A stretch of 64,000 nt of DNA, from NCBI GenBank assembly GCA_013141075.1, contig JABFRQ010000007.1, forward strand, positions 62,001-126,000, in the 5' to 3' direction. This document shows, in pieces, positions 61,086 to 64,000 of this stretch (position 1 is its first letter; each line of letters starts with the position of its first letter). A program made the position numbers and the translations under genes. The notes beneath the pieces are model-generated. The model searched no databases, was not told the DNA's origin, and saw nothing but the letters and a program-made list of their open reading frames with translations. Source of the stretch: Methylotenera sp. (lineage in GTDB: Bacteria > Pseudomonadota > Gammaproteobacteria > Burkholderiales > Methylophilaceae).

Positions 61086-61673
61086 TTATAAACTACCTTT
61101 GGTGGATGGCATAATGCCAGCCATGCGAACATCAAGCTCAATTGCCATGCGCAAAGCGCGGCCAAAAGCTTTAAAAATAGTTTCTGCTTGATGATGCGAA
61201 TTATGACCTTTTAGGTTATCAATGTGCAAGGTAACATTGGCGTGATTCACAAACCCTTGAAAGAATTCATGGATTAAATCCACATCAAATTCGCCAATGG
61301 CGGAACGTGTAAATACGCAACCAAATTCTAAGCCTGGACGGCCAGAAACATCTAACACTACGCGTGATAATGCTTCATCTAACGGCACATAGGCATGGCC
61401 GTAGCGACGAATCCCTTTTTTATCGCCAATTGCTTTTGCAAAAGCTTGGCCTAAAGTAATGCCAATATCTTCCACCGTGTGATGCGCATCAATGTGTAAA
61501 TCACCTTTAGCCAGCACGTTAATATCCATCATACCGTGGCGCGCAATTTGATCCATCATGTGATCTAAAAAGCCTAGGCCAGTGTTGAATTGTGAAACAC
61601 CTGTGCCATCTAAATTGATGGCGACAGTAATTTGTGTTTCTAAGGTATTTCTAACGACTTCAGCTTTGCGCAT
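61086..61673 (-). CDS. hisB: imidazoleglycerol-phosphate dehydratase
   Basis: 195 residues, the monofunctional dehydratase without a phosphatase domain. Metal sites: [28 protein letters not shown] and [15 protein letters not shown]. First of the visible downstream his genes (hisBHAFIE-hinT); 166 bases separate it from the hps stop, with the hps terminator between. Confidence 0.97.
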   Translation of the reverse strand: MRKAEVVRNTLETQITVAINLDGTGVSQFNTGLGFLDHMMDQIARHGMMDINVLAKGDLHIDAHHTVEDIGITLGQAFAKAIGDKKGIRRYGHAYVPLDEALSRVVLDVSGRPGLEFGCVFTRSAIGEFDVDLIHEFFQGFVNHANVTLHIDNLKGHNSHHQAETIFKAFGRALRMAIELDVRMAGIMPSTKGSL

Positions 61674-61794
61674 AGCGAATAATCTTAAATAGATTGAATA
61701 TCAATAAGTTGCTAGCATTTTAACTCAAACTTTGATGCAAGCGCAAAATAGGCATAAAAATACTTCTACTCCATAAGCAGTAAAGTACAAAAAC

Positions 61795-61824
61795 AAAAAA
61801 GCCGACCAATTGGTCGGCTTTTTT
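61795..61824 (-). terminator. rho-independent terminator of hps
   Basis: A perfect inverted repeat AAAAAAGCCGACCAA / TTGGTCGGCTTTTTT, 15 bases after the hps stop. Symmetric, so it would act on both strands, but only hps ends here. Confidence 0.9.
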
Positions 61825-61839
61825 ACAAGCTACTAAAAA

Positions 61840-62841
61840 TTACTGAGCTTGACCTGTAGCATCTTTTGCAGCACCAACTAAACCATCTGTTGTCGCTGGA
61901 GCAGCAGCTGCAGCTTCAACAGCTGTAGTTACCGCATTAGCTGCTGCGTCTGCAGCAGGTGCAGCAGCTTCAACAACCGCGGCAGCGGCAGCATCAGCTG
62001 GAACGGCAGCAGCATCAGCCGCTGGAGCAGCATCAGGAGCAGCGGCGTCTGCAGCTGGAGCAGCCATTTCTTCAGTTACTGCTGGCATTGCAGCATCAAC
62101 TGCTGGCTCTGCATCTTTATTGCCGCTTAGCAAACTAAATAGCAATGCTAGTGCAGCTGCACCGATAATCCAAGGTAGGAATTTTTTGATACCGCCAGCA
62201 CTAGCAGTACCGCCGTGAGCAATTGCTGTAATTTCAGCAGCCGCAGCAGCAGGGTCAGCAGCGCCGTAGATTGCAGCACCAGCTACAATGATAGTAGCGC
62301 CAGCATCTTTAACTTGTTGTGTTGTAGCCGCTTTAACGCCGCCTGCAACAGAAATATCAACGCCTAAGTTCAAACCAGCAACCATAGCTAAGTCATTAAA
62401 TGGTGTTTGACCAGCAGCTTGTTGATCTAAGCCAGTGTGAACGCCAATGATGTGTGCGCCTAATTTAGCCACTTCAATAGTACGTGCTTTTTTGTCAGTA
62501 ACGTTAATCAAGTCAACTTGCGCTTTTTTGCCGTATTTGTTAGCAACATCAATTACGCCTTTAATTGTACCGATATCAGCAGTACCCAAAACTGTACAGA
62601 TATCTGCACCAGCTTTGTAGAATGGCTCAGCTTCGTAGAAACCAGCATCCATTGTTTTCAAATCAACTAAAATTTTGTTGTTTGGGAATTTAGCACGCAA
62701 TACTTCAAGCAATTTGATACCGTTATGCTTAATGCATGGTGTACCAATTTCTAAAATATCTACATGTGGAGCAACTTTAGTTGCTAAAGCGACGGTACCG
62801 TCGAAATCTAATGAATCTAGTGCCATTTGGGTTTGAGCCAT
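61840..62841 (-). CDS. hps: 3-hexulose-6-phosphate synthase with C-terminal membrane anchor and Ala-rich tail
   Basis: Hps condenses formaldehyde with ribulose-5-phosphate in the ribulose monophosphate cycle. Residues 1-210 are a full Hps domain: DILEIGTPCIKHNG (E31), DLKTMDAG (D60, K62, D65), HTGLD (H135) and DISVAGGVK. Usual Hps ends there. This one continues: GGIKK, a hydrophobic segment at 221-239 (FLPWIIGAAALALLFSLLS), then a 94-residue acidic Ala/Pro-rich tail with repeated AADAA/PAADA units. Lysines before the segment predict the enzyme inside the cytoplasm and the tail in the periplasm. A strong GGAGGA site precedes the ATG. It stands between hisB and hisC as a single gene with its own terminator. 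Confidence 0.92.
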   Translation of the reverse strand: MAQTQMALDSLDFDGTVALATKVAPHVDILEIGTPCIKHNGIKLLEVLRAKFPNNKILVDLKTMDAGFYEAEPFYKAGADICTVLGTADIGTIKGVIDVANKYGKKAQVDLINVTDKKARTIEVAKLGAHIIGVHTGLDQQAAGQTPFNDLAMVAGLNLGVDISVAGGVKAATTQQVKDAGATIIVAGAAIYGAADPAAAAAEITAIAHGGTASAGGIKKFLPWIIGAAALALLFSLLSGNKDAEPAVDAAMPAVTEEMAAPAADAAAPDAAPAADAAAVPADAAAAAVVEAAAPAADAAANAVTTAVEAAAAAPATTDGLVGAAKDATGQAQ

Positions 62842-62964
62842 GCTACATCCTCCACTAATAAGTAAGCTATTGAATAGTTTACTTAAGATTAAAAATACAA
62901 ATTAAAATAATTTTTTATTGTGCATAATTTACACATTTCGCGATAATAACACGCACTTAATGTG

Positions 62965-63007
62965 AAATTAAACACTTTTTTACATATTTGCTATCAAATT
63001 AAACACT
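62965..63007. repeat. 12-base direct repeat upstream of hps
   Basis: AAATTAAACACT occurs at 62965-62976 and again at 62996-63007, 31 bases apart, close to three helical turns. Both lie in the hps-hisC gap, about 125 and 155 bases upstream of the hps start. They could be regulator sites. The rest of this AT-rich 229-base gap shows no promoter that I would assign firmly. Confidence 0.4.
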
Positions 63008-63070
63008 ATCTTTTGCGCCGATCACTAAGGTTGTAGGTAATTAGCGGTTTAGAGGCACGTTTATAAAATT

Positions 63071-64000
63071 TTATAGCAACTCAGAAAGTGCTTTAATTAA
63101 CGTTTGCGACTGCACATCAGTACCAATTGTGATGCGTACATAAGGTGCTATACGGCTTGGTGATTTAAAATGTCGCACGATAATGTTTTTTTCTCGTAGC
63201 GCTGCAGTTAGTTCTGCGCCATCTTTGCTTGTATGTTTGGCGAAAATAAAGTTTGCGCCAGATGGCAAAACATCAAAACCTAATTGCGTTAAATCTTTAA
63301 TAAGCGCTGTGCGGGTTGCGATTATTTTTCTGCAAGTAGTTTCAAAATACTCCACATCTTGCATGGCCGCAACGGCACCCGCCGAGGCAAAGCGGTCTAT
63401 CGGGTAAGAATTAAAGCTATCTTTCACGCGAATTAAGGCTTCAATCAACTCTGGCGCACCCAGTGCATAACCCACACGCAAGCCCGCCAATGAACGCGCT
63501 TTTGATAAAGTATGAATAACCAACAAATTAGGGTAAGTGTTAATTAAACGCACAGCTGATTCGGTGCCAAAATCCACATAAGCCTCATCAATCACCACTA
63601 CCGATTGCGTGTTCTTTTTCAGTAATTTTTCAATCTCCACCAACGCCAGTGGAATGCCCGTTGGCGCATTTGGGTTAGGAAATATAATGCCGCCATTAGG
63701 CTCGTCATAATCATCAACGTTGATAGTGAAATCTGTCGCCAGCGGAATTGTTTGATATTCAATATCGTACAAACCGCAATACACGGGATAAAAACTATAG
63801 GTAATATCAGGGAATAATAACGGCCTGCTGTGCTTTAATAATGCCTGAAAAACATGCGCCAGCACTTCATCTGAGCCATTACCCACAAATACTTGGCTAG
63901 CATTTAAATTGTGCGTGTTGGCAATTGCGGCTTTCAATGCATCAGAATTTGGGTCTGGGTATAAACGCAAACTATCGGCCGCTTCAAGTTTAAGCGCATT
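63071..64000 (-). CDS. hisC: histidinol-phosphate aminotransferase (N-terminus cut by window edge)
   Basis: About 310 C-terminal residues of a PLP fold-type I aminotransferase. [18 protein letters not shown] and [16 protein letters not shown] are HisC-like; [21 protein letters not shown] and the PLP Lys in [17 protein letters not shown] are present. The frame is open through base 64000, so the start lies outside. It converts imidazole acetol phosphate to histidinol phosphate. hps lies next downstream. Confidence 0.95.
   Translation of the reverse strand, partial: NALKLEAADSLRLYPDPNSDALKAAIANTHNLNASQVFVGNGSDEVLAHVFQALLKHSRPLLFPDITYSFYPVYCGLYDIEYQTIPLATDFTINVDDYDEPNGGIIFPNPNAPTGIPLALVEIEKLLKKNTQSVVVIDEAYVDFGTESAVRLINTYPNLLVIHTLSKARSLAGLRVGYALGAPELIEALIRVKDSFNSYPIDRFASAGAVAAMQDVEYFETTCRKIIATRTALIKDLTQLGFDVLPSGANFIFAKHTSKDGAELTAALREKNIIVRHFKSPSRIAPYVRITIGTDVQSQTLIKALSELL

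Overview
The window looks like a low-GC betaproteobacterial methylotroph of the family Methylophilaceae (Methylotenera-like). The reasons are the ribulose monophosphate pathway enzyme hexulose-6-phosphate synthase beside histidine genes, betaproteobacterial gene order (his genes-hinT-tatABC, petABC-sspA-sspB, the tRNA-tuf-secE-nusG-rplKAJL-rpoBC-str-S10-spc-alpha superoperon), and a TonB receptor resembling the YncD/PqqU family. The assignment rests on protein resemblance and gene order; no 16S gene is present.

Layout. 1-4145 is the edge of a type II-C CRISPR-Cas locus: partial cas1, a cas9 whose frame breaks once at a five-T run just before RuvC-III, and a divergently transcribed tracrRNA. 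No CRISPR array lies inside the window. 4183-9145 holds a MgtC/DUF4010 membrane protein, radC, a HEXXH protein and an exported PEP-synthase-like protein. 9196-17323 holds coaBC, a TonB receptor, dut, rpmB-rpmG, an MscS-type channel, mgtE and a small glutaredoxin-like protein. 17432-50277 is one almost continuous minus-strand block of translation and transcription genes with two near-identical tuf genes, five tRNA genes and several recognisable sigma70 promoters and leader hairpins. 50324-53982 is sspB, sspA and the cytochrome bc1 operon. 54156-57719 holds a Nif3-like protein, a DegS-like protease and tatABC. 57835-64000 is the histidine cluster (hisB, H, A, F, I, E plus hinT, and partial hisC), with hps between hisB and hisC.

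How the genes work together. The central block builds ribosomes, RNA polymerase core, elongation factors and Sec components. The Tat genes lie close to petABC, whose Rieske subunit normally needs Tat. Hps fixes formaldehyde onto ribulose-5-phosphate, a precursor pool shared with histidine through PRPP.

Most unusual points: (1) Hps carries a C-terminal membrane segment and a 94-residue Ala-rich tail, so the formaldehyde-fixing enzyme may be membrane-tethered. (2) Essential rplF contains two single-base insertions, which strongly suggests residual indel errors in this sequence and makes the cas9 break suspect. (3) An exported protein has swivel and ATP-grasp domains in the order of water dikinases and pairs with a putative metallopeptidase. 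(4) Palindromic repeat families occur in intergenic positions.
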